From: Qipengyuania xiamenensis
Lineage (GTDB): Bacteria; Pseudomonadota; Alphaproteobacteria; Sphingomonadales; Sphingomonadaceae
Assembly (NCBI RefSeq): GCF_019711495.1
Contig: NZ_JAIGNM010000001.1
Span: 1,302,001 to 1,366,000, forward strand
Direction: 5' to 3'
Length of the DNA: 64,000 nt
In this document: positions 8,961-18,178 of the stretch, piece after piece
How positions within the stretch are numbered: position 1 is the stretch's first letter
Layout of the letters: each line of letters begins with the position of its first letter
Notes under the pieces: generated by a model
Told to the model about the DNA's origin: nothing
Databases searched by the model: none
The model's input: only the letters and a program-made list of their open reading frames with translations
Program-made: the position numbers and the translations under genes

Positions 8961-9629
8961 TCAGGTCAAGGTCGGCCCTTCGTCGAGCGGAGCGATCCAC
9001 GCGCTCGAGCTGCTCTCTTCGTCATCGGAGTTGTAATAATAGTAGGTCCCGCCAGCGACCGCCGCTGCGGCAAGCAGTAATGCCGCAAGCATGACGAGGC
9101 CGTCGCGCACGATCAGCGCAAGCCCGATGGTCGCAATCGCCAGCATGGGGGCGGAACTTGCAAACGGCAGGACTTCGAGCGGCGGAACGGTAGCGCAAAG
9201 GATCAGGATCGCGAGGGCGGCGATTCTGATCCAGATGCCTTTCGTCAGGAATTCGACTCGGTCGCGGCTGTGTCCGTCGAGCCAGTGGGCGACACCGCGC
9301 AGCTTCCCGATAGCCTTGTGAAGCTTCTTCGATTCAACCGCGCGATCCTGGATGAACTGGGGCATCCAGATATGATCCTTGCCGAGCAGCAACTGCACCG
9401 CGACCAGCGCGATTATCGATGCCAGCACCGTCGGCGCACCCGGGATCGCCCCGATGGGAGTGATCTCGACCAGCGCGAAAATCATGATGAAAGGACCGAA
9501 GCTGCGCTCGCCGAAATCGTCGAGCACATCGCCGATACGCACCTTGTCCCCTTGCGAAGCAAGCTCGTCGAGTTCTCCGATGACGTCTTCTACGCCTTCG
9601 GGCTCCTTACCTGACTTGCCTTCGCGCAT
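8961..9629 (-). CDS. ExoD-family exopolysaccharide synthesis-related membrane protein
   Basis: A 222-residue membrane protein with the ExoD pattern: a hydrophilic N-terminus rich in acidic residues, FGERSFGPFIMIFALVEITP, the IPGAPTVLA segment and several C-terminal helices. ExoD was named for alkaline sensitivity and exopolysaccharide defects in Sinorhizobium; its molecular function is unclear. The C-terminus (YYYYNSDDEESSSSAW) is an unusual polar tail. It is a separate unit from the DUF3604 operon, whose start lies 41 bp downstream. Confidence 0.83.
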   Translation of the reverse strand: MREGKSGKEPEGVEDVIGELDELASQGDKVRIGDVLDDFGERSFGPFIMIFALVEITPIGAIPGAPTVLASIIALVAVQLLLGKDHIWMPQFIQDRAVESKKLHKAIGKLRGVAHWLDGHSRDRVEFLTKGIWIRIAALAILILCATVPPLEVLPFASSAPMLAIATIGLALIVRDGLVMLAALLLAAAAVAGGTYYYYNSDDEESSSSAWIAPLDEGPTLT

Positions 9630-9687
9630 AGCTCTCCCCTTCGCCGATCAACGCACGAAGCGGGCAAATGGGTACAACCCCCTAAGC

Positions 9688-10137
9688 TCAGGCGCTTTTC
9701 TTGAGCAATGCGGAGCGTTCGCATCGGCACACGACTTCGCCGCGCTGGTTCACCGCTTCGTGGAGGAAGGTCACAATTCCCGTATCGGGGCGCGACTTGC
9801 TCTCGCGCAGGCCGATCACCTCGCTGGTGGCATGCAGCGTATCGCCAATAAAGACCGGCTTGGGCATGGCCAGCTTGTCGTAGCCGAGGTTCGCCACCAG
9901 CGTGGCGAGCGTGGTGTCTCCGACGCTCAGGCCCACCATCAGCGAGAAGGTGTAGGTCCCGTTGACGAGAATCTGCCCGAACTCGCTTTCCTTCGCCGCC
10001 TCGACATCGAGGTGAAGCGGCTGCGGATTGTGCGTCATCACGGTGAAGAAGAGATTGTCCGCTTCGGTCACCGTGCGGCGGATTTCGTGGGTCAGCTTGT
10101 CGCCGATTTTCCACTCGTCGAAGAACTTGCCCGCCAT
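9688..10137 (-). CDS. MaoC-family (hot-dog) acyl-CoA hydratase-like protein
   Basis: A 149-residue single hot-dog domain protein. The hydratase signature includes the Asp/His neighbourhood in [13 protein letters not shown] and the [11 protein letters not shown] helix. It is the last gene of an operon with an aldehyde dehydrogenase (TGATG overlap) and a racemase-like CoA enzyme. It probably hydrates an enoyl-CoA in a branched-acid or dicarboxylic-acid route. The exact substrate is not visible. Confidence 0.85.
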   Translation of the reverse strand: MAGKFFDEWKIGDKLTHEIRRTVTEADNLFFTVMTHNPQPLHLDVEAAKESEFGQILVNGTYTFSLMVGLSVGDTTLATLVANLGYDKLAMPKPVFIGDTLHATSEVIGLRESKSRPDTGIVTFLHEAVNQRGEVVCRCERSALLKKSA

Positions 10138-11555
10138 CAGCTATGCCCCATCACGGCTTTGACTTCGAGGAAGTCGTGGAAGCCCCACTCGCCCCATTCG
10201 CGGCCGTTGCCCGACTTCTTGTAGCCGCCGAAGGCCGCGTTCATGTCATAGCCGCCGTTGATGGCGACCCGGCCTGCACGGATGCGCTTGGCGAGCTTCT
10301 TGGCGGTCTCGATGTCCTCGCCCATGATGTGGCTGGCGAGACCGTATTCGGTGTCGTTCGAGATGCGGATCGCGTCTTCGTAATCGTCATAGCCGATCAT
10401 CGCGAGGACGGGGCCGAAGATCTCCTCGCGCGCGATGGTCATGTCGTTGGTGACATCGGCGAATACGGTCGGCTTGACGTAATGGCCGGTCTCCAGCCCC
10501 TCGGGCTTGCCGGGACCGCCAGCGACCAGCGTTGCGCCTTCCTCGATACCCTTTTCGATAAGGCCCTGGATCTTGTCCCACTGCGCCTTGGAGACCACGG
10601 GGCCGATCGTGGCGTTGCCCTTGGGATCGCCCGGGATCACGCCCTCGGCAGCTTCCTTCGCCGCGGCCTTGGCTTCTTCCATGCGCTTGTGCGGAACCAG
10701 CATGCGGCTGGGTGCAGTGCAGGTCTGGCCCGAATTGCCCATCATGGCGGTGGTGCCGCGCATCACCGACTGGGTGAAGGCGCTATCGTCCAAGATGATG
10801 TTGGGGCTCTTGCCGCCCAGTTCCTGCGCCACGCGCTTGACCGTATCGGCAGCGTTCTTGGCGATCAGGATGCCGGCGCGCGTGGAGCCGGTGAAGCTGA
10901 TCATGTCGATATCAGGATGGCCGCTCATCGCTTCGCCCACGCCCGGCCCGTCACCGTTGACGAGGTTGAACACGCCAGCAGGCACGCCCGCCGCATCCAT
11001 GATCTCGGCGAAGATATAGGCGTCGAAGGGCGCGATCTCGCTGGGCTTGAGGATCATCGTGTTGCCGGTCGCCAGCGCAGGGAAGACCTTGCAGGCGATC
11101 TGGTTGAGCGGCCAGTTCCACGGGGTGATCATGCCGACCACGCCGATCGGCTCCCAGATGTGCAGCGTCGGGCCGTTCTGGCGTTCGAATTCGAACTTCT
11201 CCAGCACCTCGATCGCGGTCTGGCAGTGCCCGGCGAGCAGGCCCGTGTGCGGACCGTTGGCGAGGCTCATCGGCGCGCCCATTTCGTCGCTGACCGCCAA
11301 TGCGAGGTCGTCCTTGCGGTTGGCGATCTCGGCCTGGATCGCGCGCAGAAGGGTAAGGCGCTCTTCCTTGCTGGTCTGGCTGAAGCTTTCGAATGCACGG
11401 CGTGCAGCGGCGACCGCCTTGTCGACATCGGCCTTGGTGCCGAAGCTGATGTGGCCGATCGTCTCTTCGGTGGCGGGGTTCTCGACCGGCTGGGTGTTTT
11501 TGGTGACCGGGTCGACCCACTGGCCGTCGATGTAGAACTTGGTGCAATCGCGCAT
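10137..11555 (-). CDS. NAD(P)-dependent aldehyde dehydrogenase
   Basis: A 472-residue aldehyde dehydrogenase. The start is the ATG at 11555 ([14 protein letters not shown]), preceded by AGGAGAG; the longer frame to 11633 has no such signal and is rejected. The motifs are the coenzyme-binding FTGSTRAG, the catalytic Glu in QELGGKSPN and the nucleophile Cys in [11 protein letters not shown]. It oxidises an aldehyde to the acid in the cytoplasm. It lies 28 bp behind the racemase-like gene and overlaps the MaoC gene, so the three probably act in one catabolic route. Confidence 0.92.
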   Translation of the reverse strand: MRDCTKFYIDGQWVDPVTKNTQPVENPATEETIGHISFGTKADVDKAVAAARRAFESFSQTSKEERLTLLRAIQAEIANRKDDLALAVSDEMGAPMSLANGPHTGLLAGHCQTAIEVLEKFEFERQNGPTLHIWEPIGVVGMITPWNWPLNQIACKVFPALATGNTMILKPSEIAPFDAYIFAEIMDAAGVPAGVFNLVNGDGPGVGEAMSGHPDIDMISFTGSTRAGILIAKNAADTVKRVAQELGGKSPNIILDDSAFTQSVMRGTTAMMGNSGQTCTAPSRMLVPHKRMEEAKAAAKEAAEGVIPGDPKGNATIGPVVSKAQWDKIQGLIEKGIEEGATLVAGGPGKPEGLETGHYVKPTVFADVTNDMTIAREEIFGPVLAMIGYDDYEDAIRISNDTEYGLASHIMGEDIETAKKLAKRIRAGRVAINGGYDMNAAFGGYKKSGNGREWGEWGFHDFLEVKAVMGHS

Positions 11556-11583
11556 TGGGAATTCTCTCCTTGTGCGCGGCTCT

Positions 11584-12660
11584 CTAGCTCCCTTGCGACC
11601 AGCGCGCCACCACCTCTTCGCCGTCTTGTGCACTGTCGCGGATCACGCCCGGCGTGCGATCGAAGCGCGGAGCCGGAGCAGTGTGCGAGCGCCCACCATG
11701 ATCGACGAATGCACCGCGCGCCTTCATGTGCGGATGGTCCTTGGCCTCGTCGAGCGGGACAACCGGCGCGAAACATGCATCTGTGCCTTCGAGCAGCTCG
11801 ACCCATTCGGCCTGCGGCTTCGTCTTGAACAGCGCGGCGAGCCTTTCGGTATAATCGTCCCAGTTGGAGGGATCCATCTGCCCTTCGCGTAGCTCTTCGG
11901 GCGCATCGGCGCGCTGGAGCAGCTCGGCATAGAATTGCGGTTCGATCGCGCCGACGCTGACTTCCTTGCCGTCTGCACAAGTGTAGCAGCGGTAGAAATG
12001 CGCCGCGCCGCCGAGCAGGCCCGCGCCACGCTCTGTGGTGCGCAGCGCGCTGTGCGGCTGGCCGTAGAAGAAGCTCATCAGGCTGGTTACGCCGTCGACG
12101 ATCGCCGCATCGACCACCTGCCCCTTTCCGCTGCGCTCACGCTCGTAAAGCGCGGCGAGAATGCCGAAGGCGCAATACATCGAGCCGCCGCCGAAATCGC
12201 CGACGAGGTTCTGCGGCGGGATCGGCAGTTCGCCCCTCGCTCCGATGCTGTCGAGCGCGCCGGTGATGGCGATATAGTTGAGGTCGTGACCCGCAGCCTG
12301 TGCAAGCGGTCCATCCTGACCCCATCCGGTCATGCGCGCGTAGACGAGGCGCGGATTGGCTTCGAGTACGACATCGGGACCAAGGCCAAGGCGCTCCATT
12401 ACGCCGGGCCGGAAGCCCTCGATCAGCACATCGGCATTGGCGAGCGCCTTCTTCACGAAAGCCTGCCCGTCCTCGCTCTTGAGATCGACCGCCGCGCGGT
12501 TTCGAGCGCGCTCGACCACCGTGTTCATCGGCTGGTGACCGGGCCGCTCGATCCGCACGACCTCCGCGCCGAGGTCGGCCAGCAGCATTGCCACGTGCGG
12601 GCCGGGTCCGATGCCCTGGAATTCGACGACACGAAGGCCGGTCAGCGGTCCGTTGCTCAT
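11584..12660 (-). CDS. CaiB/BaiF family CoA enzyme, alpha-methylacyl-CoA racemase-like
   Basis: A 358-residue class III CoA-transferase-fold protein. GHDLNYIAITGAL and NLVGDFGGGSM match the His and Asp catalytic segments of alpha-methylacyl-CoA racemase, so racemase activity is likelier than CoA transfer. RVVEFQGIGPGPHVAMLLADLGAEVVRIE-type N-terminal sequence is typical of the family. It heads an operon with aldehyde dehydrogenase and MaoC hydratase, which suggests branched-chain or steroid/terpenoid side-chain catabolism. The pathway assignment is inference. Confidence 0.85.
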   Translation of the reverse strand: MSNGPLTGLRVVEFQGIGPGPHVAMLLADLGAEVVRIERPGHQPMNTVVERARNRAAVDLKSEDGQAFVKKALANADVLIEGFRPGVMERLGLGPDVVLEANPRLVYARMTGWGQDGPLAQAAGHDLNYIAITGALDSIGARGELPIPPQNLVGDFGGGSMYCAFGILAALYERERSGKGQVVDAAIVDGVTSLMSFFYGQPHSALRTTERGAGLLGGAAHFYRCYTCADGKEVSVGAIEPQFYAELLQRADAPEELREGQMDPSNWDDYTERLAALFKTKPQAEWVELLEGTDACFAPVVPLDEAKDHPHMKARGAFVDHGGRSHTAPAPRFDRTPGVIRDSAQDGEEVVARWSQGS

Positions 12661-12685
12661 ATTTCTCTCTCCAGATCTCTCTCAC

Positions 12686-12709
12686 GCGCACCAAAGCAAA
12701 TCGGTGCGC
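12686..12709. repeat. Inverted repeat upstream of the racemase-like gene
   Basis: GCGCACC at 12686-12692 pairs perfectly with GGTGCGC at 12703-12709 across a 10-nt loop. It lies between the end of mobA and the start of the racemase-like gene (12660). No T-run follows, so a rho-independent terminator is unlikely; an operator for the acyl-CoA operon is possible. Confidence 0.45.
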
Positions 12710-12729
12710 AATTGCAACCGGTTTGAGAG

Positions 12730-13299
12730 TCAGGAGAGCCGCAATTCGGCTTCGGCGAGGTCTTCGGGCGTGTTGATATTGAAGAACGGGTCGGGGTCCG
12801 CGCCCTCCCATTCCACACCGACGTAGCCGAGCCTGTTAGCCAGTCCGAACAGCGAACGGTCCTCTCCCGCGAGATAGTCGGGAAGCGCCTCTTCCAGCGC
12901 TGCTACGCCCCAGAGCGAACAGACAGGAATGTCGCGGCCTCCGCTGCGCGCCATCGCGCAATTGGCACTCTCACCGATCTCGGCGGCGAGCCTTACGGGA
13001 ACGTCTTCAGGGAGGAAGGGCGTGTCACAGGCCAGCAGCAGCAAGTGGTCGCACTCGCGCCGACGCGCCTCGTCTAAAGCTGCCGCCAGACCGGCGAGCG
13101 GCCCCGCTATCCCCTTGCGGTCGCGAATGGTCGCGCAGTCGGCTGCCAAGTCATGCGGCGAGACCACGACCGGCTCGCATTCCCACAACCGCGCCCGGTC
13201 GATCGCCCGCTGGAGCAGCGTGACACCTCCAAGCATTCGCTGCGGCTTCCCCCCGCCCATGCGCTGCCCCTCGCCGCCCGCGAGAATGGCGACGAGCAT
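12730..13299 (-). CDS. mobA: Molybdenum cofactor guanylyltransferase MobA
   Basis: A 189-residue nucleotidyltransferase that attaches GMP to molybdopterin, making the bis-MGD cofactor used by DMSO-reductase-family enzymes. The start at 13299 gives MLVAILAGGEGQRMGGGKP, the GTP-binding loop expected at the N-terminus; GPLAGLAAAL and ACDTPFL are further family motifs. The ATG follows the stop of the soeC-like gene by one base. This coupling fits a role in maturing the SoeA-like bis-MGD enzyme upstream. Confidence 0.9.
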   Translation of the reverse strand: MLVAILAGGEGQRMGGGKPQRMLGGVTLLQRAIDRARLWECEPVVVSPHDLAADCATIRDRKGIAGPLAGLAAALDEARRRECDHLLLLACDTPFLPEDVPVRLAAEIGESANCAMARSGGRDIPVCSLWGVAALEEALPDYLAGEDRSLFGLANRLGYVGVEWEGADPDPFFNINTPEDLAEAELRLS

Positions 13300-13300
13300 G

Positions 13301-14257
13301 TCAGACCGCCTGTTCGCCATAGTATAGCGTGACCGCATGCCGGGCCTCGGCGAAGAACAGCCAGCGTTCGGCCGCGAGGCCGATGGCGCAGGACAGCGTT
13401 GCCAGCGCGCTCAGGAGAAGAGGCATAAGTCCACCGGTGAGGTAGATCGTTGCCAGCAGGCAAAGGAAGGGCAGCACGAAGCCCAGTGCCACTGCGATCG
13501 TGCGCAGTTTTTCGGCATGCTTGCGGGCAATGCGGAAGCCCATTTCGCGCAGCAGGTAATTGTCATTGTCGTGCGGGCTGCCGGTCATCTCCACCTTGCC
13601 CAGGTGGCCGAGGCCGGTCGCCGTACCGGCCGTGCTGACAGGTGCCTCGTTGCGAATGAGGTTCCAGTAGGCGAGCTTGACCAGCAAGCCGGTCGCCAGC
13701 AGAGCGAGCGACAGCAGAGAGGTGATGGCCGCCGGTTTCGACTGGCCGAAGAGGTGGAAGATCGCGGTCAGCAGCACCGCGCCGCTCATCGGTCCAAGCA
13801 CGAGATAGCCCGCCACCGTCCAGCCATTGTGCCATGCGGGGATAGGCCGCAGCGAGGCATAGATCATCGCCGTGCAATAAAGCGTCAGCAAGCTCAGGGC
13901 CGCGCCGGCGAGACCGGCCATTGCCGCTGCGCCGGAATTGGTGCCCATCACCACCCAGGCGAAGGCAAAGATGCCGAGCGGGACGAAAGCGATGATCGCC
14001 GCCAACCCTTCGCGCGATAGCCAGCTCGAGCGCCATTGCGACAGCGCGCGCCATGCGCGTTCGGGCCGGCCGAGGTGCAGGGTCGAGGACAGCAGGCCGG
14101 CGACGATCAGTGCGAAGGCAAGGCCGAGCGTCACGATGCCCAGCGAGGCATCTGGATAAACCTCGCCTAGCGCAGCGAGCACACCAAGCCAGATCATCAT
14201 GCCGTAGCCCGCGCCGCTCGCGGTGGTGAAGAAGATGACGGATTTTGCCGGATGCAT
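13301..14257 (-). CDS. soeC: Membrane anchor subunit of SoeABC-type sulfite dehydrogenase (DmsC family)
   Basis: A 318-residue polytopic protein with about eight transmembrane helices, of the DmsC type (STLHLGRPERAW is the family signature near the first third). It anchors the cytoplasmic catalytic dimer to the inner membrane and passes electrons to quinone. The ATG at 14257 is chosen over an upstream in-frame start inside the spacer because MHPAKSVIFF leads directly into helix 1. Gene order is catalytic, iron-sulfur, anchor, then mobA. The substrate assignment rests on the catalytic subunit and the local sulfur genes. Confidence 0.75.
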   Translation of the reverse strand: MHPAKSVIFFTTASGAGYGMMIWLGVLAALGEVYPDASLGIVTLGLAFALIVAGLLSSTLHLGRPERAWRALSQWRSSWLSREGLAAIIAFVPLGIFAFAWVVMGTNSGAAAMAGLAGAALSLLTLYCTAMIYASLRPIPAWHNGWTVAGYLVLGPMSGAVLLTAIFHLFGQSKPAAITSLLSLALLATGLLVKLAYWNLIRNEAPVSTAGTATGLGHLGKVEMTGSPHDNDNYLLREMGFRIARKHAEKLRTIAVALGFVLPFLCLLATIYLTGGLMPLLLSALATLSCAIGLAAERWLFFAEARHAVTLYYGEQAV

Positions 14258-14270
14258 GTCCCTCAGCCCC

Positions 14271-15020
14271 TCACGAAAGAATCTTGTCGACCCAGCGCGC
14301 AATCAGGCCCGCGCCCTCGGTGCTGTCATCGGCGTGTTCTAGCATGCGCGGCGCCTTGTCACCTTCGCGCCCGTCCTGCCGTGGCCGTGGCGGGAGGTAT
14401 TTATTGACCGGCTTGGTGCCCTGTTCCGGCATGAGGTCATAGCCGCCGCGCGCCGCGACCAGCTTCGAGACCTCGCTTTCCGGATCGCCAAGATCGCCGA
14501 AGCTGCGCGCACCTGCGGGGCAGGTCGAAACGCAGGCCGGCACGCGGCTCTCTTGCGGAAGGTTCTCGTTGTAGATCTTGTCGATGCAGAGCGTGCACTT
14601 CTTCATCACGCCTTCGTTCTCGTCATATTCGCGGGCGCCATAGGGACAAGCCCAGCTGCACAGCTTGCAGCCGATGCAGATGTCTTCGTTGACGAGGACG
14701 ATGCCGTCTTCCTCGCGCTTGTAGCTGGCGCCGGTCGGGCACACGGTGACGCAGGGCGCATCCTCGCAGTGGAGGCAGGAGCGGGGGAAGTGGACCGTCT
14801 GGCCGTGACCCGCCTCGTCGGTGGTCTCGTAAGTGTGGACGCGGTTGAACCACACGCCGTCGGGCTTCTTGCCGTAGGGATCGTAATCGGTCAGCGGCGC
14901 GGACTTGGCGCCCGCATTCCATTCCTTGCAGTTCACCGCGCAGGCATGGCAGCCGACGCAGATATCGAGATCGACGACGAGCCCGAGCTTCTTGTCGGTT
15001 TTTTCGGGCAGGCTGGTCAT
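14271..15020 (-). CDS. soeB: 4Fe-4S ferredoxin-type electron-transfer subunit (SoeB-like)
   Basis: A 249-residue DmsB/PsrB-type protein with cysteine groups for four [4Fe-4S] clusters: CVGCHACAVNC, CLHCEDAPCVTVCP, CIGCKLCSWACP, and CTLC combined with PACVSTCP. It relays electrons from the molybdenum subunit to the membrane anchor. There is no signal peptide, so it is cytoplasmic. The start overlaps the catalytic subunit stop by four bases. Confidence 0.85.
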   Translation of the reverse strand: MTSLPEKTDKKLGLVVDLDICVGCHACAVNCKEWNAGAKSAPLTDYDPYGKKPDGVWFNRVHTYETTDEAGHGQTVHFPRSCLHCEDAPCVTVCPTGASYKREEDGIVLVNEDICIGCKLCSWACPYGAREYDENEGVMKKCTLCIDKIYNENLPQESRVPACVSTCPAGARSFGDLGDPESEVSKLVAARGGYDLMPEQGTKPVNKYLPPRPRQDGREGDKAPRMLEHADDSTEGAGLIARWVDKILS

Positions 15021-17992
15021 GTCTCGTCGCTCACCCTGTTACCGCGTCCATCGCGAATGCCCTCGACCCAGCTGTGATTGGCGCTGCGCTGGCCAACGAA
15101 TTCCTGCAATGGCTCCCTCCCGCCGGTATCCCCGCCCTGCAGGTCCTTGCCGAATTCCAGCGGTCCGTCCTTGCCTTCGAAGCGCTTGTCTATTGCCTCG
15201 AACACGGGCCAGGTCTCGCCCGCCTCCTCCTGGCTGCACTTCCTCAGCCGCACGCGGAGGTCATACCACGCCGCCTGCCCCGTCACCGGGTCGGAATTCG
15301 AATATTCCTTGACGCCTTTCTCGGGCAGCAGCTTCTCGGTGATAATGTGGTTGAGGAGGAAACCCTTCTCGAATTCGGGGCTGTCCTTGTCGAGGCCCCA
15401 AGCGCCCTTGCGCTTGCCGATCGCGTTCCACGTCCAGACCACCGACGGGTTCACGCCGGTCACCAGCCGCACCTGCGCCTTCACCCGCCCGCGCCCGTTC
15501 TCGATCCAGACCCAGTCATCGTCCTCGAGGTCATGCTTCGCCGCCAGATCGCGGTGCATGTGCAGCTTGTTGGCACTCGTGATCTGGCGCAGCCACGCGT
15601 TCTGGCTGCCCCAGCTGTGATACATGTGCATGGGGCGCTGTGAGAGCGCGTGGACGGGGAATTCCTCGCCACCCTCGTCCCTCTCGAGAAAAGGCTGGTA
15701 CCAGATCGGCAGCGGGTCGAAATAGGTTTCGATCCGTGTCCGCTGCGCCTCGGGCGGTTGGATGTCGCCATGTCCCTGCGCCGCGAGACGGAATTTCTGC
15801 AAGTCTTCGTTATATAGCTGGAAGGTGATCGGATCGGCATGGCCCAGCCATGCCATCTTCTTCGCGTATTGCAGGTACTCGCGATTGGCGAACTTCATGA
15901 ACTGCGCGGAGAGCGGTAGCTCCTCGTGCCAGAAGCACCCGTTCTCGATGTAGCGGGTGAGCTGGTCGGGATTGACTGCGCCGACGCCCGACTTGCTCCC
16001 GTCCTCGCCGCGCCAGCCCGACAGCGGCCCGACACCCGGCGCGCGCTCGTGATTGACTATGTAGTCCTCGTAGCCACCCGGGAATTTGGGCGAACCGTCC
16101 TCGTTCGTCATGCCCGGCAGGCCGAGCCTTGCCCCGATATCGAGCAGCACGGTCTGGAAGGGCCGCACATCGCGGTCGAGAGGAAGGACCGGCTGGCGGA
16201 TGGCATCGCCGCCGCCATGGGCCGAGCTGATCGGCCGGTCGAGCATCGAGATGCAGTCCCACCGCTCCAGATAGGTCGTGTCGGGCAGGATCAGGTCGCA
16301 ATAGGGGACCGTCTCGGAATAGAAGGCATCGGAGTAGATGATCTTCGGGATGACGTATTCGCCATCCTCGCGCTTCTTCGTGAAGTACCCCAGCGTCTCG
16401 GGGATATTCATCGAGCTGTTCCACGCCATGTTGGCCATGAACATGAAAAGCACGTCGATACGGTAGGGATCGTGGTTCGCCGCATTATGCAGCACCATGT
16501 GCATCATGCCGTGGAGCGCGAGCGGGTGCTCCCAGCTGAATGCCTTGTCGATCCGCAGCGGGTCGCCGTGCTGATCGACGATCAGGTCTTCGGGCGAGCG
16601 CGGAAATCCCAGTGGCGGTCCGTCGAGCGGCAGCCCCGCTTCCGCCTTGGGCCACGCCGCCTTTATGCCAGGCGGTATCGGTTTGGGGAACGGCGCCTTG
16701 TAGCGCCAGCCGCCCGGGCAATCGACCGAGCCAAGCAGCGCCTGCAGGATATGGATTGCACGGCAGGTGTGGAATCCGTTCGAATGCGCCGAGATGCCGC
16801 GCATTGCGTGGAAACTCACCGGACGGCCGACGAACTTTTCGTGATGGCGGCCCCAGGCGTCGACCCAGGGCTCCTCGACCACGATTTCCTTCTCGAAAGC
16901 CGTCTCAGCCAGTTCTGCGGCGATACGGCGGGTGACCTCCGCAGGAATGCCGGTGGTTTCTGCCACGGCATCGGGTGAGAATTCCGCGCCGAGATACCGC
17001 TCGGCGAGCAATTGGAAGGACGGCACCACAGTGCGCCCGTTGACCGTCCGCTCACCCGCGAAAGCCGGTTTCAGGTGGACGGCGTTGGCATGGACTGCCT
17101 TGCCCTGTTCGAGGCACCAGGCGAGCGGCCCGCCATCTGACGCGCGCAGGAATAGCCCGTCATCTGACGCACCCGGCTCGCGGATCACCAGCCACGGCGC
17201 ATTCGAATAGCGCGCAAGGCTCGACCAATCGATCTTCTCGGCGCGTAGCAATTCGTGGATGATCGCGAAGACGAACAACCCGTCTGTCCCGGGCCGGATG
17301 CCGATCCACTCGTCCGCAATCGCGGAATAGCCGGTGCGCACCGGATTGACCGAGACGAATTTGGTCCCCTGCCGCGTTTTGAGATTGCCGAGCCCCAACT
17401 TTATCGGATTGCTGTCATGGTCGTCGGCCACGCCGAACATCATGTGATAGAGCGTGCGTTCCCAGTCGGGCTCGCCGAACTCCCAGAAGGCGCCACCGAG
17501 AGTGTAGAGCCCGCCAGCCGCCATGTTGACCGAACAGAAGCCGCCATGGGCTGCGAAATTATGCGTGCCGAACTGGCTTGCCCACCAGCCGGTGAGCGAT
17601 TGCGACTGGTCGCGTCCGGTGAAGAAGGCGAGCTTGCCCGGATCGCGCTGGCGCACTTCGCCGAGCCATTGGGTGGCAAGATCGAGCGCCTCGTCCCACT
17701 CGATTTCCCTGAACTCGCCCGATCCGCGTTCTCCGACGCGCAGCAGCGGCTTGGTCAGCTTGGCAGGCGCCTTCTGGTGCATGATACCCGCGCTGCCCTT
17801 GGCGCACAGTACACCCTTGTTCACCGGATGGTCGGGATTGCCCTCGATATAGCGGATGGCGCCGTTCTTCAGGTGCACCTTTATGCCGCAGCGGCAGGCA
17901 CACATGTAGCAGGTAGAAGTCTTCACCTCGTCGCCGACTTGCGGCGAGAGGCCAACGTCCTCGCGGACAGTCTCGAACGGATTTATGCCCAT
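15017..17992 (-). CDS. soeA: Molybdopterin catalytic subunit, SoeA-type sulfite dehydrogenase (quinone)
   Basis: A 991-residue DMSO-reductase-family enzyme. Cys28, Cys31, Cys35 and Cys63 bind an N-terminal [4Fe-4S] cluster; Cys153 in HGGFCSVNM is the likely molybdenum ligand. No Tat signal is present, which argues for the cytoplasmic SoeA type rather than periplasmic PsrA/PhsA (polysulfide or thiosulfate reductases). A GGAGGGAG ribosome-binding site abuts the ATG. The neighbours (persulfide dioxygenase, BigR-type sensor, YeeE/YedE, Moco genes) support sulfite oxidation to sulfate. Other DMSO-reductase activities remain possible without biochemistry. Confidence 0.72.
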   Translation of the reverse strand: MGINPFETVREDVGLSPQVGDEVKTSTCYMCACRCGIKVHLKNGAIRYIEGNPDHPVNKGVLCAKGSAGIMHQKAPAKLTKPLLRVGERGSGEFREIEWDEALDLATQWLGEVRQRDPGKLAFFTGRDQSQSLTGWWASQFGTHNFAAHGGFCSVNMAAGGLYTLGGAFWEFGEPDWERTLYHMMFGVADDHDSNPIKLGLGNLKTRQGTKFVSVNPVRTGYSAIADEWIGIRPGTDGLFVFAIIHELLRAEKIDWSSLARYSNAPWLVIREPGASDDGLFLRASDGGPLAWCLEQGKAVHANAVHLKPAFAGERTVNGRTVVPSFQLLAERYLGAEFSPDAVAETTGIPAEVTRRIAAELAETAFEKEIVVEEPWVDAWGRHHEKFVGRPVSFHAMRGISAHSNGFHTCRAIHILQALLGSVDCPGGWRYKAPFPKPIPPGIKAAWPKAEAGLPLDGPPLGFPRSPEDLIVDQHGDPLRIDKAFSWEHPLALHGMMHMVLHNAANHDPYRIDVLFMFMANMAWNSSMNIPETLGYFTKKREDGEYVIPKIIYSDAFYSETVPYCDLILPDTTYLERWDCISMLDRPISSAHGGGDAIRQPVLPLDRDVRPFQTVLLDIGARLGLPGMTNEDGSPKFPGGYEDYIVNHERAPGVGPLSGWRGEDGSKSGVGAVNPDQLTRYIENGCFWHEELPLSAQFMKFANREYLQYAKKMAWLGHADPITFQLYNEDLQKFRLAAQGHGDIQPPEAQRTRIETYFDPLPIWYQPFLERDEGGEEFPVHALSQRPMHMYHSWGSQNAWLRQITSANKLHMHRDLAAKHDLEDDDWVWIENGRGRVKAQVRLVTGVNPSVVWTWNAIGKRKGAWGLDKDSPEFEKGFLLNHIITEKLLPEKGVKEYSNSDPVTGQAAWYDLRVRLRKCSQEEAGETWPVFEAIDKRFEGKDGPLEFGKDLQGGDTGGREPLQEFVGQRSANHSWVEGIRDGRGNRVSDET

Positions 17993-18178
17993 CTCCCTCC
18001 GTCGGACGGCGAGCCTCTACAATCCTCGCCACCCCTGCCCTGCTATTACAGGGCAATGGCGGCAGGGCAACCGGATCGCTGCAAAGACCCCTCGGCGATT
18101 GCCTTATCCGCCGACAAAGGGTAATTTCACGAAGCTTTCAAAACAGGCTTCGGGTTTAGCAGGGGAATAAGACTGGCC
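17993..18178. promoter_or_regulatory. Divergent soeA/arsR spacer with two inverted repeats
   Basis: This 186-bp spacer must hold the promoters of soeA (minus) and the ArsR-type regulator (plus). Two inverted repeats stand out. TGCCCTG-N6-CAGGGCA at 18036-18055 is followed by a third CAGGGCA at 18062-18068. CGAAGC-N11-GCTTCG spans 18130-18152, close to the regulator start. Either could be an operator; neither resembles the AT-rich element in front of the blh-like gene at 20308. Confidence 0.45.

Noticed and set aside
10143-11828. 561-codon plus-strand frame opposite the aldehyde dehydrogenase
   Set aside because: Antisense shadow of a high-GC gene; no domain, and the minus strand encodes a clear enzyme.
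12686-12709. Rho-independent terminator of the region before mobA's 3' end
   Set aside because: The hairpin is perfect but no T-run follows on either strand.
15017-17992. Periplasmic polysulfide/thiosulfate reductase (PsrA/PhsA) or formate dehydrogenase
   Set aside because: No Tat signal, a Cys rather than Sec-type context, and sulfite-producing genes nearby favour the cytoplasmic SoeA type; still not proven.
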